From Ypsolopha sequella (lineage: Eukaryota; Arthropoda; Insecta; Lepidoptera; Ypsolophidae): 64,000 nucleotides of DNA. Under the pieces are notes generated by a model that saw only the letters and a list, made by a program, of their open reading frames with translations, was not told the DNA's origin and searched no databases. A program made the position numbers and the translations under genes. The stretch is taken from the NCBI GenBank assembly GCA_934047225.1, contig OW203998.1, forward strand, positions 14,275,280 to 14,339,279. Direction: 5' to 3'. This document shows positions 37,571-48,953 of this stretch, piece after piece (position 1 is the first letter of the stretch; every line of letters starts with the position of its first letter).

Positions 37571-40439
37571 ACTTCTGCAACTTTAGAAAAATAATTTTTT
37601 CGTACTTGCAAGAATAATTATTGAAAATGTGCTCAACTAAATGTCTAAACATGGCAATGAACTATTTATTCATAGCAAAGTTTTCAGAAACATCGTCTTT
37701 TTTGTAGCTATTATATTTTAACATTTAGCGAAAGCTAAAATTTTAGCTCTGCTTATGAAAGACAAATTATTGTTCTGAGTCGAAGACGTTGTCTATGAAA
37801 ACTATACTACGTTAGGGGCAATGAGTGATGGCACCTATGTACTCGCTCTACGAACCTATGACAGATGCGTTGAGTGATGGCGCACATTTAAAATTTCGGT
37901 TAAAAATTAAAATCAAGTGTGAGTTTAATCGTTTAATCAACATTAGACACGTCATACAATATTCAACATATTAATAATACAAAAGGCAAATGTGCCAAAT
38001 CTGCCTACAAAGTAGAGTCTGGCAAGGGAAACGTGTCACAACAAAACCGCAGCAAATTTAAAAAATCTGTAGCTGTTAGCACTAAGTACACTCTGAAAAA
38101 ACAACTTTGATAAATTTTAAGATAAAAATTTATTTTATTTTTACGAACTCCATAAAATATTCAACATTCAATTTTTTTTGCACATACCTACGTTATTTAC
38201 ACGTTATCATCATGATTCCGATCACTAACATATTAGTTTTTATTTTTTTATTAGACATAAATTCGTTCACATCAAACATATTTTTGAGTTGGCAACTCTT
38301 GCTACGTCTCGTCAACGCCATCTATTGTGATATTCCGAACTATTTCTTTTTTTATCTCAGACTAATGGTCTGAGTTTTTTATTTACCTACTTATCTGAAA
38401 ATCCCTCATTGTCTTGTTTAACGCTCACGATGCAACTGCAGCGATGAACTCTGCAACGGGTTGCAAAGAGTTGGAAGAGTTTTTTTTTACATTGGTTAAC
38501 AATTTAGGACTCTTTTTCCAATGTCGTTTTTTCCAATATCAATTAATTAAAGGTTTAATATAATTTTTAATTTATTTAATAATATAAAATCAATAATAAT
38601 TTGGTAAAATACCATTAGCTTACAGACCAAGTTTAAGGTAAGGAGTTTTTCTTTCCATTTCGTTACCAATTTACCATAGAATTTTGTAAATAAACCCTAC
38701 GAGAAGCGTTATAAAAGGTTATGTAGCAAATAGTTAATTAATATATTTTAATTATTACGTATTGGAAAACGACACAGTTTTTATCGAAAACCTTACAATT
38801 GTTTAGTTTTAAGCATTTATTGGTAATTTCGTTACCTACTCGGTCAAATTGACAGTTTATCTTTCTCTTTTAAGATCAGATAGGAAGAAATAGTCTATTA
38901 CTTTTTAACCGACTTCAAAAAAGGAGGAGGTTCTCAATTCGACTGTATATATATATATCTTTTTTTTATTATAAATTAAAGTCATTGATTAACCAAAGAA
39001 TTATTTTCTTTCTCACATAATTTGTTACGTTGCCGCACCGTACGGTTACGAAAAAGACCGGTACCGAAATAATAAGGCAGATGGTACAATCAGTGAATGC
39101 AGGTCAAAATATGTTACGATCATTGTCCTGTAGCCACAATGGTTTAGTTTAGATACCTGCCCTTACTGCCCCGTCACAAAAATCAATCTTTTATATTTAT
39201 AATTTTTCATACATAGGTACTGGGTGAACTTTTCGTTGCTATTAGGAAATTGTGAATTATATCTATGAAAATAAACAAATTTCCCCATGAAACATAGGTG
39301 TAAAAATTCACCCGGCAAAATAATTTCGGTGAGTATGGTAGGTACTTATTTCATAACAACCTAATAGCACAGATAATAGCTAATAGTAAATTGGTCGCAA
39401 GTATTACTACGTACAATATGCTCATTACTTTATGCTTCTCTTCCGTTTTACGAGTAGGTAAGTAATCACTAATCAATAATCATACAAAAGCTTTAATAAT
39501 AAATTAAGGTTTTGTTTTGATCTATGAGTATTTTTTATTAACCAGTACAAAATTTTAGTTCATTTTTATAGAAAAAAAGTAACAAATTAGCAAATTAGTC
39601 GAAAATTTACGTTAATTTGTCCTGGTAACATATTGGGTGAAAATGAACAGGAACTCGATGACGCGGTACGACAACTGACAAGCACTTTACTGGAAAATAA
39701 CTGGAAATTTCTGAAGGTTGCCAGCAAGCAGGACTTCCATACAAAAATAAATGTTGCTTGATGAGGAAAAGACTGCAATTGGTAGAAATTTCAATCTTAA
39801 GAGAAATTTCAATCGCATCAGTGTAAAGTCGTGGTAACGGAGTAGGGGAAGTTAGTTTATTTATTATATTTATTTTTTGTAATGTAAGCGACATGCTCTA
39901 GTAAGCGACGGATAAGAGTAAGGTATTTTATATGAAAAAGTATATATTTTTTTGTAATTTGTAGAACTAAAATAAATGGCCCGAAATTTATTGCTGCTTT
40001 TTTATTAAGGGGGTCCTTAAAATTGTGCTTGATTTCCTAAGGGGTCCGTGGACAAAATAGGTTAAGAAACGCTGTAAATACTTCTCTCGAATAAGTGCAA
40101 TGTCAATAAAAACAGATATTTGGTCATAAAATGACCAAATAATATCCCGCATAACAAAAGTAAGCATTTTGATTGATTAAATTTTGTCATTTTTTTTCGT
40201 GAATTTCTCAACTGCTTTATTTTTCCTGTAATCTTTACGTAAACACATACCATGATTTTTTTCATATTTTTTGGTCCACCAGTTTCTCGAAATAGATGCT
40301 CATAAATATAGCCAAACTATATATTTTTACAATCGACTTTTTGATACCTTTAATTTGATACCCTTATTGTATTTTTATAAAAATTTTTTTTTATTTATTT
40401 AACATCTTTTTTTATATTTTTCATTTTTGCTCAATTTTT
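37571..40439. other. No gene recognised; AT-rich with scattered repeats
   Basis: The region between the LINE fragment and the repeat at 40.4 kb has only short frames on both strands. The one named item is the lepidopteran repeat at 38907-38966. Several short palindromes are present but none is convincing as a gene. Confidence 0.45.
38907..38966 (+). repeat. Lepidopteran ACCGACTTC repeat with (TA)n tail
   Basis: TTTAACCGACTTCAAAAAAG, GAGGAGGTTCTCAATTCGAC and then (TA)n form a short repeat that I know as very frequent in moth and butterfly genomes. It supports the taxonomic placement. Confidence 0.7.
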
Positions 40440-41285
40440 TTAATGGCTATAGTTTTCCTGTAATTGGCCAGTTATGATCTATAATCGTAATATTTTTCAT
40501 ATTTTTCGGTGTACAAGTTTCGGAGATAAGGAGGGAGGACATACATTTTTTTTGTGGTTTTGTATAGATTTCTCGAAACCAGTGCCAGTATTAGTAAAAG
40601 TATATTTTTATAATAGTATAAGTTGTATTTTTAGGATAATATTTTTTATTTTATCTTATCGTACTTGGAGACCCCCTCGAAGTAATTCGAGGGAGAGTAA
40701 GAGGACAGCTCACAGGCAAAAACCAGGAGGCCCACCATGCCTGGGACCGATGGAGGGTGGTATATCCATCCCCAATAGCCGGACCTTATATGGAACAGAC
40801 TGGTGACGGGCAGCGGCGTCACTGGTGCGAGGGTTCCAGGACCGCGCTCACCAACCCGCCTGCCCAGCGTGTGTGAGTATGGGCAATTCTTCCAGGATGA
40901 CCGCCGGGAGTGGCAAAGTCTTGGAAAGGCTTATGTCCAGCAGTGGACGAACTAGGCTGATGGATGGATGGATTTTTTATTTTTATCACTATTGTTTTGG
41001 AAATATTTTGAACAATTTCAAAATTTTCATATTTTTTTACACCGTGATATGTGGGTAAATTAATGCTATTTTGTGCCAAATTTCATGTCGTTATCTTTAA
41101 CATGGTGTGCGTTAAGAGTTACGTCCCCGAATACTCTACCAACTTAATTTTGGAGTTTTGTTTCTACAATTTGTTGGTAGTTATAAGTTTGTAACTTCTG
41201 TTCAAATTATTTAAGTATATTAACTTATAAATAGTACGGAACCCTCAGGGCGCGAGTTCTACTCGCACTTGACCAGTTTTTTATG
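40440..41285 (+). repeat. Interspersed repeat with an RTE tail inserted in it
   Basis: TTTCCTGTAAT...CATATTTTTCGG and a GATAAGGAGGGAGG block match 57220-57300. The right end, with TACGGAACCCTCAGGGCGCG and a CTCGCACTTGACCAG terminus, matches the GGAACCCT/ACTTGGCC repeat family also at 16.2 and 42.9 kb. The RTE tail at 40668-40970 interrupts it. Confidence 0.6.
40668..40970 (+). pseudogene. RTE-type LINE 3' end fragment (tail family, copy 2)
   Basis: The plus strand reads [18 protein letters not shown] and PYMEQTGDG. After frameshifts it continues as [20 protein letters not shown] and TN before a stop at about 40955, then GATGGATGGAT. It is the opposite-strand counterpart of 10975-11335. Confidence 0.72.
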
Positions 41286-41742
41286 TATTATCCCTATCAA
41301 ATAAGCATTAACTTTTCATAAATAATAATTTATCTTGACGCCTGGCAGCCATACCTACAAGTAATTGGTCTTACAGACACAACCACATGATAAATAAATT
41401 TCCCACACCACCCATTTCATGCGGTAGGTACGGTACCTAATAGTGTACAAGCTAAAATGCCCTGGATATGATGGGTATAACATTTTCTAGGCCCCCGTAC
41501 CAACCAATATAAACAGAGAAAAGGCATGATAAGGCGGTCGTTGGCCCAACTCTATCGGTCACATTATTCAGTGCGGGCTATGATGTATGCGATCTCCTTA
41601 ATTAATGATGATGATGATGATAGTGGAGGTACCATACCTACTAAATTGATTATTCAGGCATTTGCTGTGATACCTACTATATTTGTGACAGTTAGTGAGC
41701 GGTTTAGCAGCCGGGTTGTGAAAAACCCGCCTTTTACTAATT
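41286..41742. other. No gene recognised
   Basis: AT-rich DNA with a short (GAT)n run near 41606. The open stretch at 41526-41744 is not similar to any family I know. Confidence 0.4.
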
Positions 41743-42165
41743 AAGAGGCTATGCGAATTTTATTTTTGTCACTGTCACTCCAAGCAAAAAATCGCGCAGT
41801 GCGAGAGGGGTGGATTCAGGGCAAAAGGGAGAAAAGTTGGTTTTATATTTTTATTAAAAAAACTAAGATAGCTAGCAAAATTTCAAATATCAAATCTCCT
41901 AGATATTGTTAAAACACATCTAATAAAGTATGTTTGGGTTATGTATATGGTTCCTATTCGTCAAACGAGGAGAAAAAGAATGTTTGAAGACCTGATTTCA
42001 ACAATTATTTCTATCGAGGATAATTATCCAAACATATTTTACAATTTCAAAACCCTAGATTATATAGTCAAAATGCATATACCAGAAACTGATTATAATT
42101 TTCCGTGTATTTCACGAAGTACACAGAAAAGAAACACCCGTATATTTTTCGCATATCGCCTTAAC
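41743..42165 (+). repeat. Interspersed repeat, inverted copy of 15618-15955
   Basis: It starts AGGCTATGCGAATTTTATTT and carries CGCAGTGCGAGAGGGGTGG and ATTATATAGTCAAAATGCAT, matching the intron 7 copy on the opposite strand. This copy has about 85 extra bases, including GACGAGGAG-like sequence. Confidence 0.65.
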
Positions 42166-42186
42166 CGAAACAGAACACTTATATTC

Positions 42187-43027
42187 AAAATGTACTCAAT
42201 AGTTCCTCAACAAAACCTTATTATCTATGTTTTGTGTAAACTGTCATCGCAAAGTTTCCGTTTTTAGAGTTCCGTAGTCTAACAACAAGGAACCCTTATA
42301 GTTTCGCCATGTCCGTCTGTGTGTCTGTCTGTCCGCGGCTTAGCTTAGAGACTATTAGTAATAGAAAGCTGTAATTTGGCATGGGTATACATATTTATTA
42401 CGCCGATAAAGTGGTACAGTAAAATTTTGAAAAAGATTTTTTTTAGGGTACCTCCCCTTCACGTAAAGTGGGAATGATTTTTTTTTCTCGTATATCCCCT
42501 CGTGTGGGGAGTCGTTGGATAGGTAATTTAAAAATATTGTGGGTGTGATAAGACCATTTTTCGATCCAGGGTTTCGTTTGCGAAATATTAAACTTGAAAG
42601 TGTTAATTTTTGTTAGAGTCAAGTGTCCCCCCCCCTGCCGGCGAAACGGTTGTATTTGGAGACGTGAAAAAAATCACGGCGGTAGTATACATAGCGAAAG
42701 AAAAACTATCACAGCTAAGTAGGCTTTACAAGTTAACGAGTACAGATCGCGCCAAACTTTTAGTCCCCTCTAATCACGGGGCGATTCGCATCAGTAGGAA
42801 CAAAATGTATGGGCTGTTCTTGGGAAGAGCAACTTCCGAGCGGAGTAGAAGTTTGGCGCGATCTGTATTATTATAGATAATGGTATGGAACCCTTCGTGA
42901 GAAAGTCCGACTCGCACTTGGCCGGTTTTTAAATTTCTAATCTACAGAAACCAATGGAAACTTTGCTATGGCAGCTTACACAATACATAGGTAATAAGAT
43001 TTGTTGAGGCACTATTGAGTAAATTTT
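42187..43027. repeat. Inverted arms around a GGAACCCT/GGCCGG-type element
   Basis: The left arm (42187-42262, AATAGTTCCTCAACAAAACC) and the right arm (about 42947-43027) are inverted copies. Between them, 42263-42930 starts with a GTTCCGTAG/GGAACCCTTATAG block and GTCTGTCTGTCCGCGGC, and ends CGACTCGCACTTGGCCGG. The interior looks like a copy of a common lepidopteran repeat inserted into the hairpin element. Confidence 0.65.
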
Positions 43028-44097
43028 GCATATCGTCACCTTAAATGGAAAATTAAATAAGTAACATTTTTCCAAAACACGTTTTATTGCATTTTCTAAA
43101 CGTCCGATTTTTTTATCCATCTTTTGGTCTGGGAATCGTTTTCCTACTCCCTTTATTTCCTGAGATAGCTGTTTGTGGCAAAACTGGTTAATCCGGAAAA
43201 CTACTAGAAAACTGATTGGGAAAACTATATTAAAATCACTTATACAAAAAGGATTAAAGAGATTGACTCTACCTGTTGTTTTTTTCATTAGGATAAAAAA
43301 AATAACTCTCCTTATTGAATTTTGGCAATAAAAATATTTCGAACTGATGATAATAACCGAAAGGCAAAAATATATAACGGCTTTTCTTGAAATGGTGTAA
43401 ACGAATATTTAAATCGATGTTAACCGTACCTTAAGGAAAAAACGAATAATAGTCTTTTTATTTATTTTTCGCTTGTAATGGTTATCTTGATAGATGCAAT
43501 TGAGCTTTTTTTGTGTTTTTATTTAATTTTAGTAAGCAGATTATATCGTGCCCTTACTGCCAAAACCTGGTAAGTGCACTTTTTCCCAAAAATTTGTTAG
43601 ATATACCATAACAATGTGCTTTTCTCAATTCACCTACTGGTAAAACCCGTTTTTTGATACGAAGCTCCGTTGCTAATTTAGACTTTATTTTAAAGTAACT
43701 TAAGTGTCATTTTGTAGTGACATGAACTGCCAAAAGCGGCAATGTACATGATAAATCAACTTTTAAATTTTCTTCTACAAGTAAAACATACTATAGAATC
43801 TTTCATTTTTTTGCCATTGAACACATAATCGATAAATTCCCAGTTTCAAACAGCCAAAAACGTTTTTTGTGGTATAATCGGTTTTGCTTTTAATTTATTT
43901 ACAATCTCAACTAAAATTCATTCAAGCAAAACCAGCAATGTGCGCAAACATGTTTCGTCCTGTAGCTTCTTCCCCCTTCTCCGCTCAGTTACGACTCAAG
44001 CGCCGAAGTTGTAGGCGTGTTTTCTCAAGCACATGCAAAATTAAATAAAATATCGATTTTCGTGCATATCGGATTAAAATTAAAGATTCAAGGTGTA

Positions 44098-44780
44098 AAA
44101 GACTTGTAAGACTTAAATAAGCCCTTAAGGCGGATATCTGAATCTGAAAGCGAATCGGAATTGTTTGGTGGTGATTTCTCAGATGGTGATGATACTTACA
44201 TACCAGATGGGCTAGTGCGTGATACCACTCAGAGTACTGATGATGAAGATGATTTAGTAACGTTAGAGGACTTATTAGGTCCAAATATTGATGAACCACA
44301 ACCTAGTAAGAGTCGGCAGGATTTAGAGCTTAATCTTGACAATGCGTTTGACGTTGCTTCAATCATACTCACAGACGTTCTTGATTTAGTTTGGAAAAGA
44401 GTAAAACCATTAGCACGTTGGCGTACTGCGAAGCCAAATACATGGAAAAGAAATGTTGCTAAGAAGAGACGTGCAGAGGGTTTGGCGTATGAGATCAATA
44501 AAAAAATGAGAGCTGCAAAGTTACCTTAGGCTATTGATTGTTCAGACTGCAAGTTTAAATGTACAAACATATTTACCGATAAAGATCGAGAGAGATATTG
44601 TAGAGTTTACTGGAAGCAAAACTTTGTGGGCAAGAAAACCTTTATTCTCTCACATATTACAGTTGACCCACCAAAAAGAGAGCAAGTAAATAGAAAACGC
44701 CAACCGAGACCATACATGACTCTCTGGGCTTGTACTAGAAAAATGAAGAACCTAGGGGAAGACATGAGCCATCCAAAAAA
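44098..44780 (+). pseudogene. N-terminal part of the transposase-like gene (one stop, then a frame change)
   Basis: The frame starts with an acidic region (ISESESESELFGGDFSDGDD, DDEDDLVTLEDLLG), followed by a Lys/Arg/Trp segment (WRTAKPNTWKRNVAKKRRAE). An in-frame TAG lies at 44527-44529. The same frame then continues with CSDCKFKCTNIFTDKDRERY and YWKQNFVGKKTFILSH. The C..C...C plus YW...F..KK.F pattern is familiar from a family of repeat-encoded arthropod proteins. At 44775-44781 a run of seven A marks the change to the next frame. Confidence 0.75.
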
Positions 44781-46055
44781 ATATCAGCAGAAAGGGTAGA
44801 AGAAGTTGCAGATCACATAAATCCAGCAATGGAGGCACATTACATAAGAAAACAATCAAAACGTAAATATTTAGACAGCACTATATCACTTACAAAACTA
44901 TATGAGCTCTATTGTAACAAATACAAAGATAATCCTGTAACTAAAATTACCTACCGCAGAATTTTTGCGAAAGAGTTCAATTTAAGCTTTTTTGTCCAAA
45001 AAAAGGATCAGTGTCTCGTATGCAATAGATACAATTCAACACAAGGACAAGAGAAGATTAAACTAGATATTTCCTATCAGGAACATATGAAAAGGAAAGA
45101 TAAGAGCGAAGCAGAAAAAGAAAATTATAAAAATAGAGCAGAGAAGGAGAAGAACTTTATATCAGCAACCTTCGACTTACAAGCTATTTTACAAATACCT
45201 TGTTCTCAGATTGGAATTATATGTTACGTACGCAAATTGACCATCTATAACTTATGCAAATACGAAAGTGCTATACCTAACAATGCCTATTGCTTTCCAT
45301 GGACTGAGGTACACGGAAAAAAAGGAAGTGCCGAGATTGGTACAATTTTGCTCCATTATTTGACAAAATGCATTCCGTCTAATGTGGCAGAAAATACTTT
45401 ATTTTCTGACACTTGCAGTGGGCAAAATCGCAATCAATATGTTGCCGCTATTTTGCTTTGGATCGTTAACAACATTGATAATATTCAAGTAATTGAACAA
45501 AAATTTATTGCATCGGGACATTTTCACATGGAAGCCAATTCGATGCACAGTAGCATAGAAACTGCAAAGAAACATGTCGACGTCTTCTTGGAACGAATGG
45601 ATAAATATTTTCAAAAAAGCATAATCGAAGGAATTCTTCGTTGGGAAGAAAAAGGTAAAGAAGACCCATTATCATGTAAAACAGAAAATACAATAGGAAA
45701 TAGAACCAAGTATAACGAAGGCAATAAAGTAAACTGGCTGAAGATAAAGAGACTAAAATACGTAAAAGGGGAAACAAAAATATTTTTTAACTACGACATG
45801 TCTGAAGATTATTTTAATTTTGAAACTAGGCCTCAGGTAATGCCCCAGTCTGCCTCTCGCACCAGAGAAACACACAGAAACCAAAAAGCCAATCCAATCC
45901 AAAGTCCTGAAGAGGAATTCACGTGCCCTCCCCTGAAAAATCTTTATAATACACCATTACCCATCAGCGTGGCTAAAAAGAAGGATTTACTTAGTCTGTG
46001 CCAAAAAGGTGTTAACCCGGAGGAATATCACGGCTGGTTTCTATCCTTACCTTAA
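44781..46055 (+). CDS. Transposase-like protein, C-terminal part (D.CSGQNRN family)
   Basis: The frame is open from 44781 (ISAERVEEVADHINPA) and includes an ATG at 44829. It encodes a Cys pair (QCLVCNRYN, near residue 62 from that ATG), a strand-rich segment with a possible catalytic Asp (ATFDLQAILQIP), FSDTCSGQNRNQYVAAILLW near 190-215 with a second Asp, and HFHMEANSMHSSIETAKKH near 232-250. An FD.....D.CSGQN.....H..ME...H arrangement occurs in a widespread family of transposon-encoded proteins of insects, which I believe use an RNase H fold. The protein ends with a normal stop at 46053-46055. Because the upstream half is broken, it is probably inactive here. Confidence 0.72.
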   Translation: MSAERVEEVADHINPAMEAHYIRKQSKRKYLDSTISLTKLYELYCNKYKDNPVTKITYRRIFAKEFNLSFFVQKKDQCLVCNRYNSTQGQEKIKLDISYQEHMKRKDKSEAEKENYKNRAEKEKNFISATFDLQAILQIPCSQIGIICYVRKLTIYNLCKYESAIPNNAYCFPWTEVHGKKGSAEIGTILLHYLTKCIPSNVAENTLFSDTCSGQNRNQYVAAILLWIVNNIDNIQVIEQKFIASGHFHMEANSMHSSIETAKKHVDVFLERMDKYFQKSIIEGILRWEEKGKEDPLSCKTENTIGNRTKYNEGNKVNWLKIKRLKYVKGETKIFFNYDMSEDYFNFETRPQVMPQSASRTRETHRNQKANPIQSPEEEFTCPPLKNLYNTPLPISVAKKKDLLSLCQKGVNPEEYHGWFLSLP

Positions 46056-47089
46056 GTTGCGAAAACACTGTTGATCGCCTACCTGACGTTGCGGCTGCTG
46101 AAACCAGCAGTGAGGAAGAGTAATTAATAAAATAACTGTTGTGGTTAATTTAATTGTGTGTGTAGTTGAGTAAACAAATGGTGTACTTATTACTTTTCAT
46201 TTTATTTACCCTAGGAATACACTAAGTACATTGACGTTAGGGAGAACCCATTGCCACCTTAGTCAGCCCCCATAATTCAGCAACGCCCTCAGCAACCCTT
46301 GTAATTTCTAAAACAATGATGAAACGTAAACGCCTTCATTTTAGTTTAAAACTACTAATGTTAAGTGCACTTAAAATTAAACCAAAAGTTTTTCTACAGG
46401 CAAAACCAATTAATTACCGGTGGTGTACGGTTATTTTAATGTTACATAAAAACTGTCATTAGCAAACTTCATGAATCCAGATAATTTAAAAAAAATAACG
46501 TAAAGAAAGCTAGAAATTGTAAACGCAATGCTATAAAGCGTTTCTAACAAAAAATAAAAAATAAGTCGTCCTACAGGTAAAACCCGGTAAGTACAGCCCC
46601 CATCTCACTATAAATTAAATTTAGGAAGAAATTTCGATAATTTTTTTAATTTTGTACCTCCTGTCCAAAGGAGTGATAAGTAACACACATATTAATATAA
46701 ATAACATTAGATTATCACATCTATTTATAGAATAATTACTAAACAAACCTTTGAATTAAGTTTTCTCAAATTGTAAGTTCATGCACTTAACAGGTTTTGG
46801 CAGTAAGGGCACGATATTTGAGCTTAAGTAATTAATAACTTTTTATTAGAATTTCGCAAAAATATTTAAATTTTATAAAACAAAGCTGCAATACTAAGTT
46901 GGTCAAGTTTTCGGGCAGGGAACCCTGAAATTACGTTAATAATTGGAGATGCTGTAAAAAAAAATTGCGTCCGAACCAAATCGATGAAGTGATATCAGCA
47001 GAGCTGCTCGAACTTGGACAAACAGCTATATGACACGATCACTAAGAGCATGAGTCCTTGTGAAGCACTGAACCCTACGTCACCTGTAC

Positions 47090-47590
47090 ATGTGGGCATA
47101 CACCAAAAAGTATCCTCGGACGCTGTTAAAAGAGACGCAAACCAACGAGAATGGTTATCCGTTGTACAGGCGCAGAGCACCCGAGGATGGAGGACGTACG
47201 GTCACAATTAAAATGAGAGGTACCGCGCAAGACGTCGTAGTGGACAACAGCTGGGTGGTCCCGTACTCACCGCTCTTTTCGACTATTTTTAATGCTCACA
47301 TTAATGTGGAGTTCTGTAACGCGGTTCAGGCAATTAAATACATTTGTAAGTACATAAACAAAGGCACTTACCCGGCGATATTTATTGTGCAGCAGCAAGG
47401 CAATGTTAATATTGACCCACGAGAAGAAATGCAGGTATTTACAGCAGGTCATTACTTGAGCACCAACGAAGTGGCATGGCGGATATTGGGCTTGCCGCTT
47501 CACGAGAGGCACCCGACAGTGACACGTCTTACGGTGCACCTTCCCAACGGCGAGCGCGTTTACTTCACGGAGGCTCACCTGTGCGATTGA
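47090..47590 (+). pseudogene. Helitron Rep-domain fragment
   Basis: This is the longest open piece of the Helitron (166 codons). It contains KKYPRTLLKETQTNENGYPL, YRRRAPEDGG, VVPYSPLFSTIFNAHINVEF and QAIKYICKYINKG, the conserved block before and within the HUH nuclease region of Helitron proteins. It is bounded by frameshifts on both sides. Confidence 0.85.
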
Positions 47591-47701
47591 GTAGTGCACC
47601 GCCCACTACCACACTCACCGAGTTTTTTCGTCTGTGCCAGACGGACGAGTTTGCCAGAATATGCGGAAGTGCCAAAACATTACGCATGGAACATTTCACG
47701 G

Positions 47702-48712
47702 GGGTTGGATTTAGTATCGTTTGGCAGTTGTATGGGGGTAAAAGTGGTTAAAGCTGGTAGAGGTGGGGTCCCCGATTATAACGCTACCACAATTATTAAA
47801 AGGTAATGCACATTTTTCGAGAAATTAATAAAAATTGTTTCTAACCTCAAATCAGGTAAAAGGCGAAAACGGAACGTTAAAATGGGCATTTGACAACCAA
47901 ATCTGTCCTAGTTTATTGTCCTTGGTGTAAAATATTGTGCAATATCGATGAAACGGAACGCAAAAAAAAACTGCGTCATATGTCATTCGTAATTCGTTTA
48001 TTTGTAATTCGGTTTATTTGTTTTTACCTAGAAATCCTGCTCAAAAGGAGGTAAATGTACCCCCACTTCATGGGTAAAATAGGTTAAATCTGTTTCAAAA
48101 CCGAATCAGAGCACCCCAACTCTATACAGTCTTGTGGCTACTACCCCTAGAGTGTATATAAAAAGCCGAAGGCGCGAAGGGAGAGCAGCCCCCGCCCGCT
48201 GTAATAAAGCTTAGGCACCTGTGTGAGCCGTAGCGGCTGAGGCTGGTGGCCGAAGGCGACCAACAAGCCGAAGCTGCGGAGGCAAGCACGTGAAGCACGG
48301 GTGCCTGTGCTTTGTTACGCAAGGGCGAAAGGGCTGCACTTCCCGCAGCGCCGTAGTCGATGCAGAAGTGAATTTGTGATTTAAAAGTGACTTCAGTATT
48401 GATAGGTTCAAATGGATCAAAAATTTACTTCTGCACTGGTAGGTTCAAGGTTTCTAGTAGGTTCAAGGTTAAAAGAAGGAGGGTTTCTGCACTCCCCCCT
48501 TATAAGGAAGTTCTTCCATCTCCCCCCACCGTTACTTTAAAAATATAATCTGAATTTGTTGATTATAACCTCAAAAAAGTAATAAATTAAATATAAAAAA
48601 ACGGTTCATTACCTTTTAATGGGGGGGCACCAGGGGGTAGGGGGCTACCCACCCCACCCCCCCTGATCCCCTCCCCCTCCTCCGCCTGCCAAACGATACT
48701 AAATTTTTACCC
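47702..48712. mobile_element. 1-kb TIR element inserted into the Helitron, TTCACGG duplication
   Basis: GGGTTGGATTTAGTATCGTT at the left and AACGATACTAAATTTTTACC at the right share an 18-bp inverted core (TTTAGTATCGTTTGGCAG). TTCACGG stands directly on each side (47695-47701 and 48713-48719). Removing the element and one duplication brings the Helitron protein back into register (...YAWNISR then KAWKRRVQG). A 7-8 bp duplication suggests hAT, P or Merlin type. The interior has GC-rich blocks (GAAGGCGCGAAGGGAGAGCA) and no transposase. Confidence 0.9.
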
Positions 48713-48737
48713 TTCACGGAAAGCGTGGAAGCGTCGT

Positions 48738-48953
48738 GTGCAAGGCAACCCCGTCGAAGGCTGGCATGATGTGAAGACGTCAGATGCCCTGGGCAGAATT
48801 GATACCGTGCACTTAACACACTTTGATTGTTACTGCTTACGGTTGCTACTGACCCGTATCCAAGGCCCCATCAGTTTTCAGGCCCTCAAAACAGTCGAAG
48901 GACAGGAAAAAATTACGTTCCGAGAAGCGTGTGAGGCAATGGGACTTTTGTAA
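48738..48953 (+). pseudogene. Helitron helicase N-terminal fragment
   Basis: MQGNPVEGWHDVKTSDALGR, IDTVHLTHFDCYCLRLLLTR and GPISFQALKTVEGQ followed by FREACEAMGLL is the Helitron block just before the helicase domain. A TAG interrupts it, after which DDGHWNSTIEDA continues in frame. Confidence 0.85.

Larger units (their letters stand above)
43547..46813 (+). mobile_element. Complete TIR DNA transposon of 3.27 kb with ATAT target duplication
   Basis: The left end CGTGCCCTTACTGCCAAAAC continues with CTGGTAAGTGCA. The right end is its complement with one mismatch over about 33 bp. ATAT flanks both sides (43543-43546 and 46814-46817), a 4-bp duplication. Subterminal motifs of the form CTRYAGGTAAAACCCG recur near 43630 and 46572. 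A broken two-part transposase-like gene fills the middle. Four-base duplications and the protein type suggest a Sola-like group, but I could not confirm the superfamily. Confidence 0.85.

Noticed and set aside
42610..42876. 88-codon frame
   Set aside because: It lies inside a common lepidopteran non-coding repeat (GGAACCCT/GGCCGG type).
47594..47806. Continuation of the Helitron reading frame past 47701
   Set aside because: Sequence after 47701 belongs to the inserted TIR element. The Helitron resumes at 48713.
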